Assembly: GCA_963281155.1 (NCBI GenBank)
Contig: CAUJLY010000004.1
Coordinates: forward strand, 6,503,586-6,567,585
Source: Rhabditophanes sp. KR3021
Taxonomy: Eukaryota > Nematoda > Chromadorea > Rhabditida > Alloionematidae
Direction of reading: 5' to 3'
DNA length: 64,000 nt
Shown: positions 55,770 to 64,000 of the stretch, piece after piece
How positions within the stretch are numbered: the stretch's first letter is position 1
How the letters are laid out: every line of letters starts with the position of its first letter
The notes under the pieces: generated by a model
The model's database searches: none
Seen by the model: the letters and a program-made list of their open reading frames with translations, nothing else
What the model was told of the DNA's origin: nothing
Program-made: the position numbers and the translations under genes

Positions 55770-56714
55770 ATGGTCATATTCTTAATTTTAAATATAATTT
55801 ATCTTATTACTTTGCCATCATGTGGATACATTTTACATAAAAATACAAAATTGCATCCAAACTTTTAAGTTTATCCTCCACAATGTTACAGTTAATTATT
55901 TTGTCACGAATTTGGCTCATCCAATATTATTTACTTTATGCTCAATTTATGATCAACCTAATCTTATAATTTTTATCAACAAAACAATCATCTACTTGGC
56001 TACTTTTAATATAATAGGTAAAATGTATTTTCTAAGTATTGAAAAGTGTATTGCTTTTACTTTAGTAAAAACATACCATAAAATGCCTTTTTTTAAGTTG
56101 ATTTATCTAGCTGATTTTATTTCATATGCTATTACTTGCATATTTGTACTCAATTATTATCTTCGTAAGTTCCAATAACAATATATTATAATAATTAAAA
56201 TTGTAGAATATATAAATAATGAAATGATTGTATTAGCATTTGTTACTCTAACAATAGGTGCAACTGTACTGTACATAATATATTATTACAAACAATCAAA
56301 ATATTTTAGTGATGAAATCAGAAATAAAACCCAACTTAACTACAGGTAATTAAATAATTTTCATTAATCATGTAACTATGTACTAGATACGAGCTAATGC
56401 GAAATCATAAACAAGGCACAATTCTACTTGTGTATTTCCTTGCCATGTTTCTTATAGTTCTGCTTGGTGGTGGTATATTCATTGTCTTTGCTATTAAATA
56501 CTCAAATTTAATTGTTCTTGCCATGACATGTTATGGATATGTGGTTTGTGGTTCTACAATTTTTTTTGAAATTATGATATTATCAATGCATTTAGAGTAT
56601 ATTAAAAAGTATTTTAGGAAAGCAGACAAAAAAACTTTTGTATATAACAAGGCACAGTGTGCTTCTAAGCAAACTGGCATTTATTTTACTACCTTACGTA
56701 CTCAATGGGCATGA
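55770..56714 (+). pseudogene. Sre-like chemoreceptor with a single-base frameshift
   Basis: Blocks 55770-56164, 56207-56345 and 56387-56714 join with good splice signals. MVIFLILNIIYLITLPSCGY forms TM1 and is followed by KLHPNF, the HPN(F/L) hallmark of Sre receptors. In the TTTT at about 55862-55865 the frame shifts by one base into KFILHNVTVNYFVTNL and the rest of the receptor (KMYFLSIEKCIAFTLVKTY, then RYELMRNHKQG before TM5, as in Sre ..YQL.EN..). The C-terminus ends shortly after HLEYIKKYFRK. One missing T would restore the frame, so this is either a recent pseudogene or a base error. Confidence 0.6.
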
Positions 56715-57035
56715 TTTAAAATAAATGTGAACATAATCAACAGTCAGAGCACTTGATTGGCCGTTACAGTTTTACAATGACATTAATTATTGTGTCATAA
56801 TTGAACAGAAAAAAGCTTACGTATAATTTTTTCTTGTGAACTTATATTTCACGGCTTGCTTTATATGAATCATTTTAATTTAATATCTTTTATAAGCTTC
56901 CTTCTTTGTCATTATTTTCTAATTGAAACTGTTAATGTAAACATCCTTTATTAAAACATCTAATAGTAATGATATGTTCAGTCTCCGCATTACAAATATT
57001 CTTCAGAGTACTTTTTACAACCTAAATAAAATATT

Positions 57036-57790
57036 TTGATGAAAAAGCTGTTCAATTATTCTAAAATTTTAAGTATGGACTTTATTGTTTTAACAGATAT
57101 AATTTTTGTAATAGTTTCAATCTTGCAATTCATGTTTTTCATATTTATAATCACAAAATTCACCCAAAAAAGTGCCCTATACTATACTGGATTTTATATA
57201 ATCTTATTTTTCAATACCATTGTCAGTCATTCTTTCTTTGTTGTTGATTTATTTTTAAATAAATTAATGAATCTGGGTTTATTTGAAAGTTATATAGTCA
57301 TCACAAACTGGGCACCTCAACTTTTGCATCTTTCAGTTGATATAGCTACTTCCTTTATGTGCATGAGTGTGGTTTTATTATCTTTAAATCGCTATACTGC
57401 TCTATTTCATCCATTTAAATATGATAAGGTAATGTCGTCATTTAATTACTTTGCATTTGATTTTAGTGCTTTTTAAAGAATAAAACATTAGTTTACATGA
57501 CAGTTTTATCACTAACTTCAACAATTTAAACATCTTATAGATGGAATTTAGAAACAACATTTTCAAAAACAAATATTGTAGTTAATTATTACACAATAAT
57601 GTATACAAAAAGAGAATATATGCTTATATCAAAACTGTTGTGTAATTCTGTTTACTATTCTTTATGGATTAAGATTTTGCCATTATTGGAATGGATCACA
57701 GTTTTGTTTTATAATTCCTAAATTTGGATGGACATGGAATGCATTTTTATTGTCTTTTAGCGATGCATATTTTCTCCTGATATTCAAGTA
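57036..57790 (+). CDS. Srg/Srv-like chemoreceptor, 3' part uncertain
   Basis: The first exon encodes an amphipathic start then TM1-TM3: LTDIIFVIVSILQFMFFIF, YYTGFYIILFFNTIV, and the TM3 end SVVLLSLNRYTALFHPFKYD, matching the SLNRYTA(I/L)(F/L)(H)P motif of Srg/Srv-type receptors. A GTAATG donor follows at about 57429. A later block near 57660-57790 reads CHYWNGSQFCFIIPKFGW, which could be the extracellular loop and TM5, but the intervening sequence has stops and I could not complete the gene. The start may be MKKLFNYS or the later M at SMDFIVL. Confidence 0.45.
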
Positions 57791-58160
57791 AGCTTAATTG
57801 TATTTGTGGAACAAGATATAAAGGAACTGATTTATTAATACCGATCTTTCGACCTATTACATATAATGGCGTCGTGAGACAATGGTTGGTACAATGATAT
57901 ATAGAGATATGACATGATGGTGATTATGGGCGTATCCGACACCTTCAATATAAGTTTTCTTAAAATAACTTCTAAATTTTTTAAGGTTCTCATTCTTGGC
58001 CCATTCGATCTTAGTAAAACTCCAAAGAACTTTGAAAATTGAAAGAGTAGGTGGATATTATATGTCAATCATGAGATGTGTTTTAATGATTAGTCCAAAA
58101 AGGGTGTCCTCCCTCTCAATGGTCAGGTGTATATCCGATGACGAAAGAGTTATATCATGA

Positions 58161-58560
58161 TCAGTTTCTTTTTCCAAGTTCAATTAATACACGGGAGCTT
58201 ATTAATATAGAATAAAATGGATTTTCAATAGAACCACTATTGCCAAAAAGAGAACCATAACATCTAGCCTTACGTCTAACTAATGGTTCTAAGACTACAA
58301 CCGGAGGAACGGTGACACTTTCATTTTCTCTGGAAACAATTAATAAGTCATCAGATACACTTTCAGTCGTTGGATTTGTATCATCATAACCATCGCTTAA
58401 ATATTGTAAGTCATCAAAACCAGCATACTCTTGGACATTATTTCCAATGTCTTTCAAATCCAAACTTGATTGAAAACACGCATTCAGTGATGGGCGCATC
58501 TTTAGGATCTCTCATTTCTTCGGCAATCTTCATCAAATCATGTGCTCGGAGTGGTCAGGA
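58161..58560 (-). pseudogene. Protein kinase C-terminal fragment with acidic tail
   Basis: On the minus strand, KIAEEMRDPK followed in a neighbouring frame by MRPSLNACFQSSLDLKD reconstructs the end of a kinase C-lobe (the D-P-x-x-RPS motif) but needs a one-base shift. Downstream of it is a long acidic Ser/Tyr-containing tail (GFDDLQYLSDGYDD, then ARCYGSLFGNSGSIENPFY) resembling receptor tyrosine kinase tails. No other kinase exons are present, so this is an orphan fragment. Confidence 0.5.
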
Positions 58561-58636
58561 ATTATTTTAGACACATTCTTCTTTTTAATATCCCTTAATT
58601 TATTCTTCAACTGTTTATTACTAATTTTACAACGGA

Positions 58637-59281
58637 TTGAAGTCAAATTGCAATGAGTTTAGTGGTGTTTACGAGATTATGATGGATCAGGCTCATGTTA
58701 CAAATAAATATGGTCGGTTGAATAGTTTACAACATCGTAAGGAACTATATTTAGACGAAAAGATTGTCCTACCACCGTACGCTGTTGTTTTTGATTCTTT
58801 TGCTACAAATAGGTTGTTTTGGATAAGCAGCTAATTTTATCTGTATCCCTAAAAATTGTTTTTTGTTCACTTAAATTAGATGGAGGAGTTTTACATTTAG
58901 GCAAAACAACCGATAGCAGTGTTTTAGCTTCAGTTCAAAAATCAGAAAAATATTTTAGTTTTAATGCTCCTGTATTTTCAATTTATGATATGTATGCTTC
59001 GGCAGACAAACAAATTGACGAGGAACATCTAACGAGTGACTTGTTATATATATCATACTAGCAATAATTTTGAACTTATTAACAAAATTAGTTTCCCCGA
59101 AATTTCCTTAGCTGTTAGAAATCTTCAAGCTCTTGATTCGATTCAACAAAATTCTGTTGTTAAAAATGCTTTTTCTAAATCTGTTGATCAAAAATATGAG
59201 CCTGAATTAAAATCAGTTGTGTATCTTAATTCAATTTGTCCAAACTGTTCAGTTGATTTTAAGAAGAAATCAGGTTTGTGA
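58637..59281 (+). pseudogene. Unidentified single-exon relic in three frames
   Basis: Protein-like blocks follow one another in different frames: ELYLDEKIVLPPYAVVFDSF; KIVFCSLKLDGGVLHLGKTT with YFSFNAPVFSIYDMYAS; then ELINKISFPEISLAVRNLQ to PNCSVDFKKKSG and stop. Two frameshifts separate them. The family is not recognised. It may be another diverged F-box-type or BTB-type gene, but no domain is visible. Confidence 0.45.
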
Positions 59282-59646
59282 TTGAATTGATTTATGATAC
59301 TACTGAGAAAAGTTAAATAATAGTTCGAAATCATGTTTAGAACAGGAATTTGGTAGATCGACTTGACAGGTCATAGATGGATGGCTGCTTGTGCGTGCAA
59401 CTTAGATTAAAATGCACATCTTGTCAATCAATTGTGCATCTTAGTTGAGCTTATCTAGTTAAACGATGCGATTGTTAGTGTTCTTATTTTAAAGATGCCA
59501 TTAAAATACCGACGTTCCAAGATGCAGAAACGAATGCTCAAAATGCTAGTATCGTGGTTTATAAATAAGTGATGATAGTACATCCCATCATAATTAATTG
59601 TAAGTACTCAATTAGTCTCATTATTTCAATTACTAACAAGTTCACA

Positions 59647-60393
59647 ATGAATCATCAAAATTATTGCAATCCAAATACTTATCAAGGGGGAAACGTTGAT
59701 ATTAATTTTTCTTTTCCACCAATGCAACCAGTTAACACAGGATATAATCAAACAATATTTGCTAATAATCCGGTGATGTCAAATCAATATTTTAGCGATA
59801 CTTATTCAAACTCTGATTTGACTTGTGCACAAAGCAACTATAATATAAATGAAAGTAGGAACATTGTCAATAATTCTACCAATCTACATTATTATCCAAC
59901 TCAAAATAATATTGCCGATAAAACTGAGGCCTCAACTTATCCTTCATTTCAAAACTACCCAGCCTATAATAATTACTATCACAATGAATCTGCTTTTGGA
60001 AATAGTCTATCATCTGCTTTTGGAAATAGTCTGTCATCTACTTTTGGAAATAGTCTGTCATCTACATTTGGAAATAGTTTATCTAACTTCGGACAAACCA
60101 ATGCGACAAATAATGAGTCAATTGATTTTACTCAAAGTTTAAATATTGAAAAATTGAAATATTTCAAAACGTTAACTAATGCCCAAAATGAGATAAAACC
60201 TATTTGCTCACATTGTCAAACGGATAAAACACCTCAATGGAGATATTTAAAAGGGAAAAAAGTTTGTAATGCGTGTAAACAATATTATGACAGTAACGAT
60301 GGTTGCGAAAGACCTTCATTTTATTTCTCCAAGAAACCAATAAAAACAAGAAAGTCGAAAAAGTCAAAGAAATCAAGTGATAAGCCCAATTAA
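59647..60393 (+). CDS. GATA-type zinc finger transcription factor, divergent
   Basis: Single exon, 248 aa from the ATG at 59647; the open frame extends upstream, but MNHQNYCNPNTYQGG begins the Asn/Gln/Tyr/Ser-rich region typical of such factors. The only domain is one C-terminal finger, residues 187-210: CSHCQTDKTPQWRY...CNAC, followed by a basic tail (KKPIKTRKSKKSKKSSDK). Spacing is C-X2-C-X16-C-X2-C, one residue shorter than the usual GATA C-X2-C-X17-C-X2-C; TPQWR and NAC are kept. Residues about 116-147 are four tandem copies of an eight-residue unit (AFGNSLSS). It probably binds GATA-like sites in the nucleus; specificity may differ. AATAAA near 60448. Confidence 0.85.
   Translation: MNHQNYCNPNTYQGGNVDINFSFPPMQPVNTGYNQTIFANNPVMSNQYFSDTYSNSDLTCAQSNYNINESRNIVNNSTNLHYYPTQNNIADKTEASTYPSFQNYPAYNNYYHNESAFGNSLSSAFGNSLSSTFGNSLSSTFGNSLSNFGQTNATNNESIDFTQSLNIEKLKYFKTLTNAQNEIKPICSHCQTDKTPQWRYLKGKKVCNACKQYYDSNDGCERPSFYFSKKPIKTRKSKKSKKSSDKPN
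59992..60087 (+). repeat. Coding minisatellite, 4 x 24 bp
   Basis: Four in-frame 24-bp copies encode (A/T)FGNSLSS within the GATA-type factor. Copies differ by a few bases, the last being the most diverged. Confidence 0.9.
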
Positions 60394-60576
60394 TTCAAAC
60401 TAACTTCTTGATGTATTGTTTTGTTTATTTAAATTTTGCGATCATAATAAACGACTTTTTAAAAACATTTACATAACTTGTCTCCAGATATCCTATTCGG
60501 TAGAATGTAACAAATATATTCAAAGACGATTTCAGCTTATTTAGAAAATTGAAGAATAATCACAAATAAATGATAT

Positions 60577-60648
60577 GCCTTATTGGCTCAGGGGTAGAGC
60601 GTCTGTCTAGTAAACAGAAGGTCGCTGGTTCGATTCCAGCATAAGGCA
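60577..60648 (+). tRNA. tRNA-Thr(AGT)
   Basis: 72 nt with acceptor stem GCCTTAT/ATAAGGC, A box TTGGCTCAGGGGTAGAGCG, anticodon loop CTAGTAA with anticodon AGT in stem TCTGT/ACAGA, and B box GGTTCGATTCC. All stems pair. No intron. Confidence 0.95.
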
Positions 60649-60813
60649 AATCTTTTTGAAATAGATATATACCACGTTTTTAAAAAATGAATATAATTAA
60701 TATCCTATTATAGCCAAATTTAATCAAGAAATAAAGTAACAACTTATAATGTGCTTAAATTTATTTACAAGTCATCGAACTTATTGGTTGAAAAAGAAAT
60801 TAAATAATAAGAT

Positions 60814-61796
60814 TTAGGAAAGGATATTTTGAAAGCAAATATGAAAAACAACATTTGGCAATTCATTTTTATTTATTCGATTGACTTTGAAATAGCGAGT
60901 TGAGATGCAATGATGAGATCTTACAGATTTGGATTCATAGCCACTTAATTTAATTTCATCATTAAATTCAAAGAAATTTTCAATTGAAATCTTTGTAGCA
61001 TCTAGAAATAAAGAAAAGCAATTCCATCTTTTGGCTTCTGTTTGTACTAAAATCATGTTTATAAAACTAAGTAATTTTTTCTCTGCATTCAAATCGGAAT
61101 CTGCAAAATGTATTACGTTCAAGGAATTGCTTCCAGAGATTCTCATTAAAATTAGATTTTTTAGAAGAACTTTTAAAGCTAAAAATTATTGGCCTCTGCA
61201 GCATGTAATTGTTTTGATTACCACAAGTAACTACCGAATCAAAAGGCAGTTTAGTAGATATCATAAATTCGTTTACAGAAGACGCCCATCGTTTATCCCA
61301 TACTTTCAAATTTCCATAACTAACAGGAGAGCCCTTGTAATCAAACAATATTTCATTTAGTTGTCCCCGTTTTGCAAAAATATTTCTTAAACTAAAAAGT
61401 ACAGGGGAATCTTCCTTGAAATCAACTGTGATCTTTGATTCCAGTTTAGAAAATTTGATTTTTTCAAGTATTCTAAAGAAATCTTCACTTTCCTTAAACT
61501 AGAAACAGCACTTGAAAACAATTAGAATATATTTAACTTACATGTAAATTTCTCCGAACTTTTCCATTTCTTTCGTCTTCCTCGTCTCTTAGGTTGACAT
61601 AGATATTGAATAATTTGCATTGCTCTTTCTTTGCACGAATGACAATTTTCATGGAATTGTAAATCTTATGATCCATTTTGACTTCAAAATTATTGGTAAT
61701 TGCTAGAAACCTTTTGCAAGCTAAGTCTAGTGCAAGTCTGGAGGTATAAGGTACAAAGGAGAAAATGTTTACAAGCATTTCACTTGGAAGACTCAT
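60814..61796 (-). pseudogene. F-box protein gene with a frameshift in an A6 run
   Basis: Exon 1 (61796-61542) encodes a clear F-box: MSLPSEMLVNIFSFVPYTSR then LALDLACKRFLAITN, the Skp1-binding adaptor of SCF ubiquitin ligases. Exon 2 starts at 61498 in phase (FKESEDFFRILEKIKFS) and runs through PIIFSFKSSSKKSNF and FCRFRFECREKIT to a stop. The family frame then continues one base over (LLSFINMILVQTEAKRWNCF) to TAA at 60814. The shift is in the AAAAAA at 61080-61075. Alignment with the copy at 63.5-64 kb (LVFKCSEI, then VLMILEHLEAK) confirms the switch. This is a recent pseudogene, or a functional gene with a base error. Confidence 0.7.
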
Positions 61797-62317
61797 AATG
61801 TTGAAGATTTTTTTAGCAAAAACTATGTTGTGAGTTTTTATTATAATAATAATGGTTCTGAAAACTGAATTTATCTTTATTTATACTTGTCATTTAATCT
61901 AATAGATTATTTTAAAACTTCATATGTCAGCTTAATCAAAAATATGTACATTTGATCTACTTAATTATTCTACAACTAAGTAGATCTACAATTGCCGACA
62001 CGTTAGATTAAGATTTGTACTATACGAGAGTTACATTTTTTTGTTAATTATCAATTGATATAGCAATAAATATAAGATTTTGTTGCTGTATTCATCTGAA
62101 AAGTTATTTGTATTCAGTTGATAATATCAAACATAAGATGCGTAACAACAAACTTAATTGAAAAATGATGCTGAAATATAAAAGAATGATGAAAATTGGA
62201 TTACCAGCGGAAATCAAGTCTTAGATGTATTATATGTACAGCAAATTAATAAGACAGAAAGAACTAGTCGGGCAATTTCAAGTAATTTTTAACTTCAAAA
62301 TAATTTATGTACTAATA
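61797..62317. other. Intergenic, nothing recognised
   Basis: AT-rich; promoter side of the F-box gene. Confidence 0.5.
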
Positions 62318-62587
62318 TCATACAAGGGTTTTTCTCCAATTCTCTGTTTCTTTAAAAGAAATCGAAGTTTTAATTGGTGATTTTTTAATTGGTAATTTTT
62401 TAATAAAGTCATTAAAAAATTGAGATACACTATCTTTCTTATACTCATGACTGTACTTAAGTTTAAGAAACTTTTTGTTTTCAAATGGAAAGGTATAGAT
62501 ATAATTAAGACCTAGGAATTCATTTCCTAAATAATCCTCAGTAGACACGATAAATTTATTGGAGTAGATGTAAAGACTAAATAACAT
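62318..62587 (-). CDS. Short ORF, possibly an F-box-family fragment
   Basis: Eighty-nine codons including YIYTFPFENKKFLKLKYSHE then KKLPIKKSPIKTSISFKETE. Alternating hydrophobic and Lys-rich character resembles the F-box-associated parts of neighbouring genes, but there is no F-box and no clear alignment. It may be a relic. Confidence 0.25.
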   Translation of the reverse strand: MLFSLYIYSNKFIVSTEDYLGNEFLGLNYIYTFPFENKKFLKLKYSHEYKKDSVSQFFNDFIKKLPIKKSPIKTSISFKETENWRKTLV

Positions 62588-62749
62588 ATTTTAAGTTACT
62601 ATATTATGTAAACAACATTAGTAATGGAAGTTTTAACTGTTCTGTTACAATAATTTAGAAGCCACTGTTTAACAACATATCAATTTTTATTTTTAAATAC
62701 TCTTAAATATATTGTGGAATAGTATTCTATGTATATTTATGTTTACAGA

Positions 62750-63302
62750 AGCAAAAAGGATATCAAATGCAGAAATTGTAACCAATAAACAACTTTTGTT
62801 ACCTGAGTTTTTTATTGGAACAAATCAAGAATCTCTTAACTATTTCGTCCTAATTAATCCAAATTCTATTTTTTCATATCTGGGTTTACTTGTATTAGGA
62901 TGTACAACAACAATAATCTTCACAGGAATATCAATAACTTTTGTAAAGATCCAAAAAAAATTAAAGGAAAATATGAACATGACTTCTGAAAAAACAAAGA
63001 AACTACAGAATCAGCTAACCTTAGTAATGGTTGTTCACGTTATCACTCCCTTATTATTGATGGGATTACCAGTCACATTTATATTGGCTAGTTTAGCACT
63101 CAACATAGATACAAATAGTTATGGATATGGGCATATATTATTCATGATAATGGTATGGCCAAATGTTGTCAATCCATTATGCTCGATTTTCTTGATAGGT
63201 CCATGCTACAAAAAGTTTTGTTTCATTTTTCATATTAGAAGTTCTAAACAAACACCGACAACAAAACTAACTCAAACAAGAATGGGATCTCTTCATGCTT
63301 AA
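62750..63302 (+). pseudogene. Chemoreceptor C-terminal exon (TM5-TM7 only)
   Basis: After a TTTACAG at 62749, the frame gives an extracellular loop (LLLPEFFIGTNQES), TM5 (YLGLLVLGCTTTIIFTG), KKLQNQLTLVMVVHVITPLL for TM6, and a TM7 with WPNVVNPLCSIFLIGPCYKK, then a Ser/Thr/Lys tail to TAA. This is the second half of a Srh/Str-type receptor. The exon begins in phase 1, so it needs an upstream exon, and none with TM1-TM4 is present nearby. It is likely an orphan exon. Confidence 0.55.
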
Positions 63303-63520
63303 TAATGTTTCATTTAATAAAACCACGAAAAACTTGTTTAAATCTTGTTGCCTATTACCATCATTCTCGTTAAGATCAAAGAAGTCGTGGCTAGTCTTGA
63401 TAAAAGTATTCCCATAATTATTATTGCCGTGTTGGAAGCCATCTAGTCCTCATTTTTAGCATCAATAACTGAGATGGTTATAAAAAATAAAAGTTGAGTT
63501 AATTTATTTACAATAAAAAA

Positions 63521-64000
63521 TTAATTTTTGAAAGATCCTTTAAAAGTTAGCTGAAAAGATCCGATCAAAATATCGTCATCATTTATGCAATCAGAAGGTG
63601 TATATACAAATGATTTAAGATGGGGATCGCCATAATTTACCATTGTGACGACATAATTTAGCGCATTCATGTGTGAATTTATAAAATTGACTTCTGTTCC
63701 GGTGAAATTTTCAGCATCGACATATAATACGAATTCATGGACATTCTTAGCTTCTAGATGTTCGAGAATCATAAGCACAAATTGCAATACATCAACTTTA
63801 TCTATTATCTCGCTGCATTTGAAGACCAGTCTGTTAAATTTATTCACTAGCAAGAAATTATTCCAAACAAAATCGTCAAAACTTCCATGGCTTGATGTAG
63901 AATGTAAAATTAAATTGATGGGCTTATTTAATTTAGAATACTTTAGGCCATGAACAATTGCAAAGTTGCTGAATGAAGTGGGCATTGATATGCTTAGAGT
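63521..64000 (-). CDS. F-box-family protein, C-terminal part, running off the window
   Basis: The frame is open from the window edge to a stop at 63521. It aligns with the second exon of the gene at 60.8-61.8 kb: PINLILHSTSSHGSFDDFVW against PIIFSFKSSSKKSNFNENLW, and FNRLVFKCSE against FCRFRFECRE. It continues uninterrupted where that copy is frameshifted (VLQFVLMILEHLEAKNVHEF). The F-box itself would lie beyond the window. The internal Met at 63985 is unlikely to be the start, because the frame continues upstream. Confidence 0.6.
   Translation of the reverse strand, partial: TLSISMPTSFSNFAIVHGLKYSKLNKPINLILHSTSSHGSFDDFVWNNFLLVNKFNRLVFKCSEIIDKVDVLQFVLMILEHLEAKNVHEFVLYVDAENFTGTEVNFINSHMNALNYVVTMVNYGDPHLKSFVYTPSDCINDDDILIGSFQLTFKGSFKN

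Overview
The window is nuclear DNA from a nematode. The evidence is AT-rich DNA, many 31-50 nt introns with GTAAG...TTTCAG borders mixed with longer ones, TTTCAG sites just upstream of start codons that look like trans-splice acceptors, nematode-type chemoreceptor families (Sre-, Srg- and Str/Srh-like), a transthyretin-like relic, a K10C2.1-like multi-module serine carboxypeptidase and a compact four-gene core histone cluster. The species cannot be named from the sequence alone.

Layout. 1-13.9 kb (+): most of one very large gene encoding four tandem serine carboxypeptidase (S10) modules and a GPI-like tail; all five of its introns over 600 nt carry antisense coding sequence, one of them a tiny intact-looking NUMOD4/HNH nuclease gene. 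14-19 kb: a small secreted peptide gene, a multi-pass membrane protein and a broken transthyretin-like gene. 19.7-22.5 kb: a secreted cysteine-rich protein made of an array of symmetric phase-2 exons. 23-25.8 kb: a cathepsin Z/X-type protease with a long acidic pro-region. 27.2-31.2 kb (-): a receptor guanylate cyclase with altered cyclase residues. 31.4-32.4 kb (-): a C3orf33-like protein. 33-35.6 kb: histones H4(-), H3(+), H2A(-), H2B(+), each with a 3' stem-loop. 36-40 kb: an unrecognised small gene, a MITE-like inverted repeat, an alpha-SNAP terminal-exon relic and another coding relic. 40.9-42.2 kb (-): a SOX-like HMG-box gene, followed by a decayed tRNA-Arg and an intact tRNA-Lys(CTT). 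46.2-47.6 kb (+): an AP-2 transcription factor. 50-64 kb: fast-evolving accessory DNA with F-box-type genes, chemoreceptors (several broken by deletions or single-base frameshifts), a kinase-tail relic, a divergent GATA-type factor and tRNA-Thr(AGT).

Conserved genes (S10 gene, cyclase, histones, AP-2, cathepsin) read through cleanly once spliced, and the exon lengths I assigned sum to whole codons. The frameshifts are concentrated in F-box and chemoreceptor copies and in orphan exons, which argues for real decay rather than poor sequence, although several lie in A/T homopolymers. All exon borders were called by eye from splice consensus and reading frame.
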